Positions 1-52,346 of a stretch of 64,000 nt of DNA are shown here, one piece after another. The position numbers and the translations under genes were made by a program. The stretch lies in the NCBI RefSeq assembly GCF_964340395.1, contig NC_135555.1:11104931-11168930 (forward strand). The letters run 5' to 3'. The notes beneath the pieces are model-generated. The model did no database searches, was not told where the DNA came from, and saw nothing but the letters and a program-made list of their open reading frames with translations. Each line of letters opens with the position of its first letter. The stretch's first letter is position 1. This stretch comes from Glandiceps talaboti. Its lineage: Eukaryota > Hemichordata > Enteropneusta > Spengelidae.

Positions 1-160
1 ATTACAGTTAAAAGTAATAAAGGTATTTTCAGAAACTTTGTGTTCTTGAGTCATTCATGATTTTATATCACTCAAATTTCGCACGATTGCCAAGAAACAC
101 CAAAACATTGTTTCACAACTATTAATTGTCCTACCAGTGGGCCAGTGTTACTTCAGCGTG

Positions 161-191
<31 letters not shown>

Positions 192-937
192 TAGATTAAC
201 CATATATATTCATGACTGATTAGCGTTTATTACGTTCAGATCAATGGTCAATAATATCCATGATTGCTCATTAGTATATATATGCATGTCTGCTAACTCC
301 AAAGAGGCAATGCCGGACCACTGCTAAAACAATAAATTTCAATTAGGTGTGTCTTCGCAATTTATCTGACGTGAGATCATGAAATGACTCACCAGAACCC
401 AAAGTTTATGATAATACCTTGATTTCCTGGAGTGGTGTTCCCCTTTAGGATTACATATTGTACTGAAAGGTGTGATATATACAGTGAGATCTAGATGTAA
501 TTACTTTGTGGGTTGACGTATTGTGTTGTGTTGTGTTGTGTTGTGTTGTGTTGTGTTGTGTTGTGTTGTGTTGTGTTGTGTTGTGTTGCGTTGCGTTGCG
601 TTGTGTTGTGTTTTGTTGTGTTGTGTTGTTGTAATGTGGCAAATGTACATGGAATGATATACCATTATTCAACATGTCAAATTATCTAATTAATATATAG
701 TCAATGTGGTCTCGATTGATTACTCCATACCCTACTGTCGTTCTGATGTGTTAATGATGATATTTGCAACAACACATGGCATGCAGTGCACAGAAAGTGT
801 TTTCGCAGGAAAAATAAAATAATTTGTTTGTCTTTGGAAACACAGTAAAATTCCCATTGCGTTAAATTTGTAGGTGCACTGTTACAAGGATATTAATTCA
901 GAATCCATCACTGAGTACAAAATGATTGCATGCTTAC
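1..937. other. Sequence downstream of the CTLD exon; no certain gene
   Basis: This should hold the end of the minus-strand CTLD gene, since its second exon ends in a phase-1 donor at 937/936. No exon could be fixed. Short TGTATA repeats lie at about 159-193 and a TTGTG pentamer array at 520-629. Confidence 0.4.
520..629. repeat. TTGTG pentanucleotide microsatellite
   Basis: About twenty tandem copies of TTGTG, with a few TTGCG variants near the right end. The open frames through it (His/Thr/Asn/Gln-rich) are repeat translations. Confidence 0.95.
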
Positions 938-1969
938 CCGGTGAGCCAATTTCACAGATGTAACCAAACGATGATCCTGTGTTACAGTTATTGTCTACCA
1001 TCACGTGTCTGCTTTCTGTATCATTACCTCCAAAGTCCCGCTTCAAAATGGCGCATCTTGAGGTGACGTTTACTGTTGGATAGGTGCCATAGGTACCATC
1101 ATACCAAATTACATGATCGACCAACCATTGGTCAACCCAGCGCCACGTACCTGCTTCAGACTTGTCAGTCGCACCAACCCAATACTCGTTGGTATCAGAG
1201 GCACCCCACAACTCATAAATTCTATCAGACACAAATTCGCGCTCGGCTGCGGAATTAAAAACAGCCAAGATGGCACCATCTTCAGCATTTTCACATCCTG
1301 TAACAGCCTCGTCCCAAGTCGAAACGGCTGGATTTGGTGTCAGAGATTGATGGAATATCTTGAAACAGCTACCGTTGTAGTTGAGCCAGGTAAAATCGGG
1401 ACAAGATACGTCATCTATCAAGAACAGACATTTGGAATAAAACTGATTAGAAATATGGCGTACAGTATATGTGCGTTATGTCGTATTCAATTGTTTGTGG
1501 GGAAAAGGAGATAGGGAATAGATACCAGCCAACTGCATTTACCATATCGCTATTGAATCAACCGGAAATATTCACGCGCAAAAAGTACAACAAATAGCCA
1601 AACGTTTATTAAATATATCATTTTATTGAATGTTTTAACTGAAAAAATACATCGAGAGATACAAGCCAAACGAATTTGCAGATTTAAAAAGAAACATTTT
1701 GCCGCGCGCATCAAACTTTGACGACAACGTTCGCGCGCGTAAATCATAACAACATAGAGCCAAGGTGTGTTCATTATGTCTTTTTATTGGTTGTTCAAAT
1801 ATAAAATTACATAAGATACTGGCAAGCTGATGAATTCGATGTATATAGTTTAAATTGTTTTGCTCACCACAAAGATGTCAAGGTGTGAACAAATAAATCA
1901 AGACTTACCCAATATACTGGAAAGTGGAATAATGAGGATTGTAATCAATTGAATGTAGTCATCACGCAT
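938..1969 (-). CDS. Secreted C-type lectin-like domain protein (3' end unresolved)
   Basis: Two coding exons are visible: 1969-1909 (start codon and 20-residue hydrophobic signal peptide, donor GG|GTAAGT) and 1414-938 (acceptor after TTGATAG, donor GG|GTAAGC). Both junctions are phase 1, so the second exon is a symmetric domain module of about 158 residues holding a whole C-type lectin-like domain. Seen motifs: an N-terminal CPDFTW...GSC pair, W-x-x-A-x-x-x-C, YWVGATD, a WRWVD core, and the C-terminal VDNNC...GYICE. The EPN/QPD sugar-specificity tripeptide is absent and the WND motif is degenerate, so Ca2+-dependent sugar binding is not predicted. The upstream exon supplies the signal, so the product should be secreted or, if further exons exist below 938, membrane-anchored. 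A stop-containing short exon near 735-748 is possible but unproven. The family call is secure; ligand unknown. Confidence 0.82.
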
Positions 1970-4499
1970 CACGGTCCAGCATTTATTACAACGTTACTAC
2001 CAAGCCACAGTGAATATTAGGTCCGCACCCAAAATCAGAGCACCCAAAATACTGCTTATGGATAATATCGACCACTAATTAACATATACAATGTCTAATT
2101 ATTGGTATTTAAAAAAAATTCAGTGAATATATTGTAATTGTCTGATCTAAAATAACACTCCAGCTACACATTAGTACAGTTTAACATGGTGACAGATTCA
2201 ACACTGCCCTATCGCTCAGCATTTAAACTTGCCACTACACTACCTACATACAATATTGACGACTAATTGATTGGAAAAAATATGTCTTTTTATAAGTAAT
2301 TGACCAATTTTTAGTGAATAGAGCTTCGGTTATTTGTTGAAAAAATGCCCTTGTTTTCAGCTAGTGCAGGTTGAAAAGTCCCTAGTATATCTCATCGTAA
2401 ACGTAGCTATAAAGCAAACTATACATGAAAGAGACTTGAAATGATCACACACACATGGGGCAGACGTTCTGATATGTGGGAATAATACCTACCGTGGTCA
2501 GCAGACCTCTATGTAATGGTTTTCTGGGGAAACTTAATTGAGTAACACCGCCATCAGTTCTAGTTAGCATACGGGTGCCGACAACGATATCGATTCAGTC
2601 ACACTCATATTTTAGGACATACAGTTTTTAGCTGAAATGATAGTTAATTGTATGATATCCCTTGTTCAGTATGCCACTAATATGTACATAACTTATTTTT
2701 ATTAAGGGTCATCATCATCCAAACCAGCAATGATTTTGTGACTTCGGAATGGACAGAACTCATAGTTTAAATTTCAAATGTAAATGAGATTTTTGGAGAC
2801 AGACACAAACCCAACTGCTTTCCTTTTTTGCTTCCTTTTTAACTGATCATATATCACCAGTATATTTGACAATAAAATATTTTCAATTAATAAGCCTGTA
2901 TGGAGCTTTATTTTAATTATGATTTAGCACAGCTTGATTAGGAATATTTTGTAACTGGCTTCCCATCCATATACAATGCAACCCGTAACACCCAAGTAAA
3001 GATATTCAACTATTTAAAAACAGTCAATTATAGTGATCATGTCTTGTTTGTCATAACGGTACAAAATATCAAACCTATAGCCTTCGAATATCAAGGAAGG
3101 TCGAAATAAAAGCTCGGTGCTGATATTATGGCAATATCAGGTAAATGTTGTGACTATGTCAAAAATAATTCTGTGAATTTCAAGAGTTCGACTTACCAAC
3201 TCTGCAATAGCTTAACCAAATATTCGATAGTTGGTAAATGAAACGTCAGGAGGTTAAATATCTCGCATATAATTATGAACAGGAAATGCGTATCTTTCAT
3301 CTAAGTATACTTCACGTTAAACACATGTTTTAAAAGATGGCAAAAGGTTTCCAAAACCTAACCAATCACATTCTTTAAAATTTTAAACTACACTGAGGAC
3401 CAATTAATGAGTATTTTTATAGTTCATGTTTTGAAAACTACAAGAGAACAGAAACTGCCATAAAAAATTTCTTTTATTAATCGATTCATTTTAAATGTGG
3501 CAGAGATATTGATGTGTTGAATTTGTACGTGAGAAAACTGCTGAAAATGACAGGTGTGTTTTGTTCACATTTGTAAAATGTTAATACAATTATATAGCAA
3601 TTAGTTTTGGCGATCGATAAAGTGGATTTCATATGTAAAATAGTAAATTTAACAGTAAAATGTCAAGAAACTCAAGAATGCCGTGGCTATATGTCATCAT
3701 GACGTTATGAGACGTGGTATGAGAGGTGGATCAGATATTGATATACCGGGTATTTTGTTTGCTTAACACTAGCTTGGGCACCACCAGCAATAACGCTGAT
3801 ATTGCTTTCAAATATGTGTGTCAATATATTTTCATTTTAAATAATTTAAATATTTTATTCTCCAGCATATTCTAACTTAAAATCGAGAAAAATTATCAGT
3901 GGGTCACAATTTAATTTTCCTTTGAGATATAGGTCAAAAGGTGGTACTAAAATCAAGCCATTCTATCATCCAAAATGGCCGCCGAGTACCGTGTTAACTC
4001 TATGGGTAATCATTCTCGATTGTCGAAAAAAATGGGAGCCCGAGAAGTTCTTTTATTATTTCAGAGGACTAGGAATTATCTGACATTATGGCAAAGTCTT
4101 CAAGTTGATGAGCTATTCCAGCATGGATTCAACTCAGATATCCAACTCGTGGTTGGAGTTCGAGTTAAAAAGCGCTGCAAATGTATCTAAAAAATAAACA
4201 TGCAAAGTCCACAGAATTTTGAACTATATTATTCGTTTATTGCAATATTAACAATTATGTCTGGGTATGATGTTCGATCAATACAAGTTCTAACTTTCTG
4301 TAAACACTATTCTGAAAATATGTACATGACATGCTGTATACAAATTTGAGAATAACACTCTGTAACACACACAAACTCAAGAAGTAATTAATTCTATTGC
4401 ACTATTGATCGATGCCTACAAAGTAATTGTCTTGTTTCTAAGCACTGTACGTTCTTAAATTTTAACACGTAAATAGGTGAGACACAGAATGTCAACATC
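1970..4499. other. Intergenic region between CTLD gene and adhesion GPCR
   Basis: AT-rich with no supported exon on either strand. Two similar stretches near 2060 and 2252 (AATATYGACSACTAATT followed by AT-rich sequence) look like old repeat copies. The 71-codon frame at 3975-4190 has no recognisable motif and no splice partner. Confidence 0.5.
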
Positions 4500-4505
4500 T
4501 TTATT
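4500..4505 (-). promoter_or_regulatory. Polyadenylation signal of the adhesion GPCR gene
   Basis: AATAAA on the minus strand, 31 bases past the stop codon of the GPCR tail exon (TGA at 4539-4537). This is a short 3' UTR if used. Confidence 0.6.
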
Positions 4506-4536
4506 ATTTCAAATGACATGACATCATTTGACATCA

Positions 4537-17799
<13,263 letters not shown>

Positions 17800-19017
17800 T
17801 GTTTTCTCATACCGTCGCCATCTTGAATTACGTATCCCAAAAGATAAGGTGACTTACTTATCGCAACATTTCACATCTTATGGAGTTGGTTACAACAGAA
17901 ACTTTGATTTCTTGATGTCTGACTAATCAACTGCATGCAAAGTTCCACAGAAATAACGACAAATTGCGATGCAAAACGCGATTAGTTCACGGACATATAT
18001 ACCACGACAAAAGATCGCAAATTGTCGATCTTTTCCCTGATAATTAATAATTAATTGCGTCGGATGTGATCAAATAGTTCGTTTGCATATAGCTGTCGTC
18101 GAAACTTTCTTTAAAGTTTCACAAAGGTAGCTAGGATTAGGAATTGTTACGTCAAATGTCTTTATTGACAAGTACCGTTAGCTTTGATATCTATTGTTAG
18201 TAAATATCGATCACAACTCCAATATGCAAATATGAACATGTTACTGCACAGGGCCACGTACATGGCGGTGTGGTGGATACTATGCCCTCAACGACAAGAA
18301 AATAGACCGACTCGCGTCGATGACGCTGTTTATTACGTATCTCATATCTTTTCTGAGAGACTCTTCGACAATAAAACAAAACAAACAAATTCTCGTTAGC
18401 ATTCCAAAGTGAAGCCGGCGTTGTTTATTTTGTCTGTTTTCAACGAAAACCTCTAGTCGTTCAGTGGCATTTAAGTGCCTTATATTGATCGCACAGGATC
18501 GCTAGATAAATATATTATGTCGCTGCCAATCGATTAAGTTATGTGTTGTATGTAACCTCAACACCCGCGACCAAGGAGACACAGCAGTCAATAACCTATC
18601 TTCTCGCCAAATACCGTCCGGCACCTGTTCTCGTGTATCTCGTATGCTGACGATGAAGCTAGCTAGATTGTCATCCATCATTACACAGAGTACATTCAAT
18701 TTGACTAAAATTGCTCCTAAATCATCCACAATGAATTGATATATTTCACATTGTATTGACGCTATGCTATATTCTCGACATGCAATAGAGTTATCAGCTG
18801 TGCATTTCACCATTGTGTTTTACGCTACAAGTTATAAAGACTTATGGACAGCGTAGTTTATTATCGTTTTTGTTATAATTTAGTATATCATCATTCTATA
18901 TATTAACTTTAAATAGCTTACACAAATCATCATCAGTTCTTGTACATTTCATTTAGATTGATTGTACATGTACACTGACATAATTATAACTATACTCTAT
19001 GTAGTGACTTAACTTGA
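17800..19017. other. Sequence upstream of the adhesion GPCR start; possible promoter
   Basis: Begins just 5' of the GPCR start codon (minus strand). No TATA box is convincing. A 103-codon minus-strand frame at 18813-18502 starts with ATG and is free of simple repeats, but I recognise no family and see no splice partner. Confidence 0.35.
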
Positions 19018-19733
19018 TACATACATACATACATACATACATACATACATACACGCATACATACATACATACATACATACATACATACATACATACATAC
19101 ATACATACATACATACATACATACATACATACATACATGCATGCCTACATACATACATACATACATACATACATACATACATACATACATACATACATAC
19201 ATACATACATACATACATACATACATACATACATACATACATACATACATACATACATACATGCATGTCTACATACATACATACATACATACATACATAC
19301 ATACATACATACATACATACATACATACATACATACATACATACATACATGCATGCCTACATACATACATACATACATACATACATACATACATACATAC
19401 ATACATACATACATGCATGCCTACATACATACATACATACATACATACATACATGCATACATACATACATACATACATACATACATACATACATACATAC
19501 ATACATACATACATACATACATACATACATGCATGCCTACATACATACATACATACATACATACATACATACATGCATACATACATACATACATACATAC
19601 ATACATACATACATACATACATACATACATACATACATGCATGCCTACATACATACATACATACATACATACATACATACATGCATGCATGCATGCATGC
19701 ATGCATGCATGCATGCATACATACATACATACA

Positions 19734-19785
<52 letters not shown>

Positions 19786-19806
19786 TACATACATACATAC
19801 ATACAT

Positions 19807-19846
<40 letters not shown>

Positions 19847-19877
19847 ACATACATACATACATACATACATACATACA

Positions 19878-19906
<29 letters not shown>
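19018..19906. repeat. Very long TACA microsatellite with TGCATGCC interruptions
   Basis: Nearly 0.9 kb of TACA. Interruptions of the form CATGCATGCCTAC fall near 19137, 19349, 19411, 19529 and 19637 (ATGCATGTC near 19261). Pure GCAT, GCGT and AC blocks follow at about 19681-19845 before TACA resumes. Frames up to 307 codons across it are repeat translations. It lies between the GPCR start and the mucin-like exons. Confidence 0.95.
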
Positions 19907-19909
<3 letters not shown>

Positions 19910-20561
19910 CATTTATAATACATCGAATGTTGACTAAAATAGATGTATCACCATGATCAAAGATTGCAGTTTACTTAGATTCAATCTATATGGCGAACAT
20001 ATTCATAATTAATATCCAGGACACGAAGTGATTACGCCTTCCTGTTCAATATTTTACGTTTTCAAAAGTGTAGCCGATCAACTTGAAATTCAGTTGGCGT
20101 GCAATCAGTCTAAGTTATCTCGACGTTTTGCGCGGAAGTTTTATGGGTTGAATCATAGTTTTCGCACTCCACCATAAAATTCTAAATTACATTTCCGCTC
20201 CTTAATTCTTCAAACGATTATGAGACAGAAACTAGTTTCCTCCGCCTCGTTGCAGTTGGAAAGGTGATGTATATGGATATGAACTGAGTACTCATGCACG
20301 ATCAGACAGGCGGATGAAGTGAAGGTGGAGTGTGCCCTATTAAGGACCAGCTTCCCCCGAAAAACAACGTTCTTCAAATTTCAAAACGTTGCCATACAGA
20401 GTTCACACAGTTGGTAATTTCATTTGTATTTGCCGCTAAATCAGAATTGAATTATGTAATATTCTCAATCGCAAATGGTACATGTGACAGCTAGATAAAA
20501 AAATAAAACCTATTCGTTTGTGTTTGTGTGAGCACACGTGTGTGTGTGGCTATATGTGTAT

Positions 20562-20641
20562 GTATGTATGTATGTATGTATGTATGTATGTATGTATGTA
20601 TGTATGTATGTATGTATGTATGTATGTATGTATGTATGTAT
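20562..20641. repeat. TATG tetranucleotide microsatellite
   Basis: About 20 perfect TATG units. Confidence 0.95.
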
Positions 20642-20925
20642 GAGTCTACTGACCTCGAAATTCGTGTTTGATGGAAAAAAACAGTGGCATGGATAAACTA
20701 AATGATTCGACCTTGCTTCCGGTCAGAAGACCGAACATAGGAAATCATCAGCTGAAATGATCCCACGCACACAACTCATTAGTGATCGAACGTGACAAGT
20801 TTCCATACACAGATATTAAAACAAAAACGCTTCATCAGACATTCAAGTATATGAACAAAACACATGGAATGAATGTCATTAAACAGGGATGGTTATATAA
20901 AAGTTAGGAGTTCTTTGATACTCAC

Positions 20926-22037
20926 AGTATTGAGACCAGTTACTTGGATTGACGAATCCTGTTGTCATGGCAGCAGTAGTTGTTTGTAATTTTGAAGTTG
21001 CTATCAGTGTAGTGTACCAAGGAGTTGTTGGCGGTGTAGATTGTAGAGTGGTGTCCGCAGCTGTCTGTACATGTGTTGTGTTGGTAACTGACTGTGTGGT
21101 GTTTGTAGCCAACTGGCTTGTGTCCGTAATTGTCTGTGTTGTATTGGTAACAGCCTGTGTGGTGTCCGTAACAGCCTGTGTTGTGTTCATAGTTACCGGT
21201 TTGGTGTTTGTAATAGCCGTTGTAGTGTCTATAGTTGGTTTTGTAGTGTCCGTAACTGGCTGTGTAGTGTCCGTAATTGAATGTGTGGTGTACGTGACTG
21301 CCTGTGTGGTGTCAGTATTTGTACCGAGTGATGGGGCTGCAGTTGGAGTGACAGACATTTCTGGAGTTACTTTAGATCCTGGTGTACTTGACTGAATCTC
21401 TGTTGGTATTGTTGTTGTTGTTGTTGTTACTCCTGTTTTTGTTGTAGTTGTAATTTGAAGGGAAGTGACGTCGACTGCCATGCTTGTTTCCTGGGTGGTC
21501 GACAATGTTTTCGGGACAATGGTAGAGCTGCTCTGAGTAAAACCTCGGCGTAGGCTCATCATAATGAACATTACAAGATGTACCTCCTGATGGAGAAACA
21601 AAAGAGACACAAACATTACGCTAATAACTTCAATCTATATCACGTAGGCCTATACATGGACAGTGTGTTGCAGCGAATTTCTAGCGTGCTCTAAGTTGAG
21701 TTCTATGATGCATTCAAAGCAGTGTTTCCATTTACGTAAGAAACTATTCAGTATCGGAGAGTATCTCTCTATCTTTGAGTTTATTGTAATCCCAGCCGAG
21801 AACATCTGAGTTAACATTGCATGCAGAGCATGCAGATGTCCACATACTTGTGTATTTAAAAAAATAACTTGTTGCATTATTTAGAGTATTTTAGAGCGGG
21901 TTAAAAAATGAAACTTTTTGTCTTGGTATTCAATGAATAATGTATTATAATTGTTTTACTCCCAAAAATTACACTATATATTCCCTATCTCAATGAATCT
22001 CTTTCAAGAAGCAACTTACCAAATTGACAAGTCTCAT
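20926..22037 (-). CDS. Thr-rich mucin-like stalk with signal peptide (5' exons; possible alternative start of the adhesion GPCR)
   Basis: Exon 22037-22020 encodes MRLVNL and ends TTG|GTAAGT (phase 0). Exon 21586-20926 (acceptor TTTCTCCATCAG) completes a hydrophobic signal and then encodes about 195 residues very rich in Thr, Ser and Asn. It includes about a dozen copies of a 7-residue repeat like TQAVTDT or TQAVTNT (roughly 21075-21320), many with N-x-T sequons. The exon ends ...NWSQY in phase 1 (donor T|GTGAGT). Dense O- and N-glycosylation and an extended extracellular stalk are expected. No stop is reached, so more exons must follow. The 20.9-17.8 kb gap shows none, but GPCR exon 16465-16287 accepts phase 1 and itself begins Thr-rich. 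Splicing there would give a mucin-stalked receptor. A separate gene with missed exons is the alternative. Confidence 0.72.
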
Positions 22038-25125
<3,088 letters not shown>

Positions 25126-25161
25126 CGTGGATTTTTTTATTTTAAACGGAGTTGACTGAGA

Positions 25162-43087
<17,926 letters not shown>

Positions 43088-43179
43088 GTACTAATATCAA
43101 AGGGCGTACTTTAGGACACGTTAATGAAGGGTACCTTTCAAACAACGTCTACATTATACCAAAGTTTGACAAAAAATAA

Positions 43180-44039
43180 GGCTGGGATCAGAATTTATGG
43201 GGGAGACGGGGGAGAAAATATTTTGGGTCAAATTATTTTTCGCAGACCGCATTTCGCATTCTCAAAATTCCATGGTCCCCGATATGAGCCCAGGAATTTT
43301 CGTAACCCCCCCCCCCCGGCTACATGTAATTATACAGTAACCCCCACCTCTCCACTTCAGAGATGTACAGTGCGCGTATACGGTACACTACATTAAACTA
43401 ACAGTGGAAATCAACTTCAGCGTCCATACATACCAATGAGATTTCTTTACAAATAGATATGGCCGAGCTTTGCAAAATAGGTCTCACATTGGGCTGTAAC
43501 CTGCACTTGGAAATACTTAGCCTGCAGTGTTTTCTCTTTCAATCTTAAGCTTGATTTTGGGCGGAAACAGCATCCCGAATGATATAGCTAGTGGTGAGGG
43601 TGTGACAGGGATGTCCACCTCCCACGGTAAGCATTTAAAAAAGGCCATTTAGTGGCATAAAATTTCAAACCATATACACATAGCTATAGAGTACTTGAAA
43701 ATTGTCTTGTATACCCCAAGTTTGATCTCAATACACTGTATGGATATATATATTACCAATACACTTTAACTTATACAGAGATATTTTGGCAGACACACCC
43801 ATTCGGTTTTAGAAGTTATTTCGACGAAGCCGCAAGGATTTTTTTTATTTATTCGGTAAACGACCGCTCCTATATATTTTATTTTGATTCAAATCACGAG
43901 AAAAATATTTCGGTCCCCCCCTCCCTTACAGGCCATCATAATTTCCATCCCCCCCCCCCTTGAACCCTCAATTTGTTCATCCCCCCTCCACAGTTTCTCC
44001 CCAAGCCCCCTTCCCCTGCCGTAATTTCTGACCCCAGCC
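43180..44039. mobile_element. PIF/Harbinger-like MITE, 860 bp
   Basis: Inverted ends: GGCTGGGATCAGAATTTATGG at the left, and GGCTGGGGTCAGAAATTACG as the reverse complement of the right end. TAA flanks both sides (43177-43179, 44040-44042). Long C runs are subterminal, as in the larger element at 32454. No coding capacity. It inserted 90 bp after the stop of the CUB-CTLD receptor, so it may lie in the 3' UTR. Confidence 0.78.
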
Positions 44040-44526
44040 TAACAACAGGAAACCTTCATACGTTAGGCGCAGAGCTTTGCAGAGTACGCAAATTTTGGAT
44101 GTATTCGCCGTGAGCGTGACTTATTCGATACGTACAGTACAGTAGTTACGGTTGTCTAAAAGTACATGTGACTTATATTCGGTACTTGTCGTAGTGATGA
44201 GATATATGTGTCATATTGACATTGACCAAAATAAGATAATGAAAAATGATGATGTACAATCCATCATCATATCTACTATTTACATATTATGAAAAGATAT
44301 GTCACAGACATAAACGCCACCCAAAGAAATAGAAATGAACTGCCAGCTAAAGTTGTGATCGACTGACAAGGTTCATGGAGTACAAATGTGTTTGTTAGAT
44401 TATTAAATTTAATTGTCATGCTATGTTTATACATACACTGTTCCTCTTGATGACTTTATCAACTACTATAGAGCACTAATTCCGAAGAATCACGTGATCT
44501 ATACATTGCATCATGTACATGAAGTT

Positions 44527-44901
44527 CATGTATGTATGTATGTATGTATGTATGTATGTATGTATGTATGTATGTATGTATGGATGCATGCATGCATGCA
44601 TGCATGCATGCATGCATGCATGCATGTATGTATGTATGTATGTATGTATGTATGTATGTATGTATGTATGTATGTATGTATGTATGTATGTGTGTGTGTG
44701 TGTATGTTTGTTTGTTTGTGTATGTATCTATGCATGGATGGATGGATGGATGGACGTACGTACGTATATGTAATTATGTGAGTGAGTGAGTGAGTGAGTA
44801 AGTGAGTGTACGTATGCATTCATGCATGCATATGGCCTGTCTGTCTGTCTGTCAGTCTGTCTGTCTGCGTGCATGCGTGCGCGCGTTGAAGGATGGATGA
44901 A

Positions 44902-44962
<61 letters not shown>
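44527..44962. repeat. Compound microsatellites (TATG, GCAT, GT, GTGA, GTCT, GC)
   Basis: TATG and GCAT blocks at 44527-44690, further short blocks to about 44806, then GTCT, GT and GC blocks at about 44838-44962. Frames across it are artefacts. Confidence 0.92.
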
Positions 44963-45591
44963 ACATATGGATTCTACTATGGAATTAGCACGTACCTTTT
45001 TGAATTGTAAACACCAAGCCAACACAACGTTCATGGAGTAGATGCATTTGTATCATGATTGCAGGAACCATTCAATTTTATCATAGCTCAATAATATCTT
45101 GAAAAAATGATTCAGAGACTGATATTGAAGTTTGACCATGTTGTAATATCGTGATGTTAAATTTTTATTTTTTTAAAAAGTCACTTTGTTGTAATAATGC
45201 CAATTTTTAATCATCATACGTCTAGGCAAAAAAGCCAACTTCGAATTAGTACTGGTAACGATTTATCGTGGACTATTCATTGTGTCATGTATTACCAATA
45301 CAACTGCAGACATGACGGAAGGAACCTGTTACAAACAGTGAAAATAAACAACTGAATCGGATTAATAACACTTAAAATTAGCAAAGGATGTTTGAGAACA
45401 GAGACTTGTATAATTATTCATTTAATCATTTGACAAGTCTTAGAACCGTTTTGTGGCCACTTTACATCATAATAGTTCACGTGCACAAACACATTTCCAG
45501 TTGTCCTGGCATTACATGTATACATAAAGAGGCAATATAACTCGTCATCAACCACAACCTTTCCTTGTCAGTGATTCAGCCATGATTTTAT

Positions 45592-45646
45592 CCCGGGGTT
45601 TTACTCCGGGAAAGCCTTGCTTATCACTTTTCAATGTGATTAGGTA
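45592..45646. repeat. Dispersed module, copy 1
   Basis: Shares about 55 bp with 47441-47498: a CCGGGGTT/ACTCCGG start, AAAGCCTTGCTTATCACTTT and CAATGTGATT. It lies 1.1 kb upstream of the second CUB-CTLD receptor's start codon. Confidence 0.75.
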
Positions 45647-46107
45647 AGAATGTGAAATCCCGTGATCGTTGGGGGCCAAAGGCGCTCCAGAGCTAGCCTA
45701 TTGTAGGTATATAATGAAAAACAGACTTTTCATTCTTTTACACGTCTCTTCACTGAAAGTGTGGATGGGATATCTTTAGGGGAGGGTGGAGTCCATCGTT
45801 CGGCGAGCCCCTGAAGATTAATTATTAACATAGTGACATGAAAGTGGATTTTCCAATTGAGAGTCGAAATTCGCAAGGCAAAACTTCTCGGTATTCTTAT
45901 GAGTAATAATCGAGTTTTCTTCGTCCGAACACTTTCTGATAAATTAAGCCGGAAATGGCATATTCCAAACAAGTGTAGGGGTTTTTTGGTGGTTATCGGT
46001 TGTTACACGGTAAATCGCTCGCACGAATACACAAACTTTTCGTTCCGTGTACAACATCCCGACGATTCGTTAACACAGTACTAGTGTTTATGATTAAAAA
46101 ACAACAA

Positions 46108-46149
46108 ACAAACAAACAAACAAACAAACAGACAGACAGACAGACAGAC

Positions 46150-46191
<42 letters not shown>
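46108..46191. repeat. CAAA then CAGA microsatellite
   Basis: About six CAAA units followed by about fifteen CAGA units. Confidence 0.93.
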
Positions 46192-46193
<2 letters not shown>

Positions 46194-46759
46194 TCCGCCT
46201 ACACCTGGGGTTGGATACAACGAAATCTCAACTGCAGAGCCAGAGATGTGTTTTCTCAGGCCTCTCATGCGTGAATGTCTACGACAGAAAGCCATACATA
46301 ATCGATACAGGTTTTACGTAACACGTTCAAGCATTGTAATAAACCATTATTGGTCTGAATACCGCTATTTCTGACATTGTATAGTCTGTATTCATTACAT
46401 TATACTGTGACGTGATAGCGTGCACAGTATACACAAAGGACAGACAAGGTTTAACATTCACTGACAAACCGTCAACACTATCTCCCGGGCACTAAAGCTT
46501 TGGTAGAAATTGTGTAATATGGAGTTCTGACCGAATGATCTATCTGGCGAGATATAACCGTCAGAGTGTTGCTGCAGTTATACCTGAAGAACGGGTGTAA
46601 AGTTCACGAATTGTACAAGTTTAATAGCTGTGTGGCCATTATGTAGATTTCGGTCGTCAAATTAGAATTCGGCCACACTCCGATTTAACAGTCGTCAAGA
46701 TTATAAGCTGAAAATAATTGACTGTGTTCTTACTGACCGAGAGATATGGATGTGGTGAA

Positions 46760-52346
<5,587 letters not shown>

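Larger units (their letters stand above)
44043..46759. other. Intergenic region between the two CUB-CTLD receptor genes
   Basis: Holds two compound microsatellites, a CAAA/CAGA array and a short module at 45592-45646 that is also found in intron 1 of the next gene. No exon is supported. Confidence 0.5.

Noticed and set aside
3975-4190. 71-codon plus-strand frame starting ATGGCCGCCGAG
   Set aside because: No known domain, no splice partner; similar CAWMATGGCYGCC sequence recurs near 17040, so repeat or YY1-like motif is more likely.
19014-19956. Long open frames (up to 307 codons) of Tyr-Ile-His-Thr and Met-Tyr-Val-Cys repeats
   Set aside because: Pure translation of the TACA microsatellite, open in several frames on both strands.
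20949-21395. Plus-strand Val-rich 148-codon frame
   Set aside because: Antisense of the Thr-rich mucin-like exon, which has a signal exon and splice sites.
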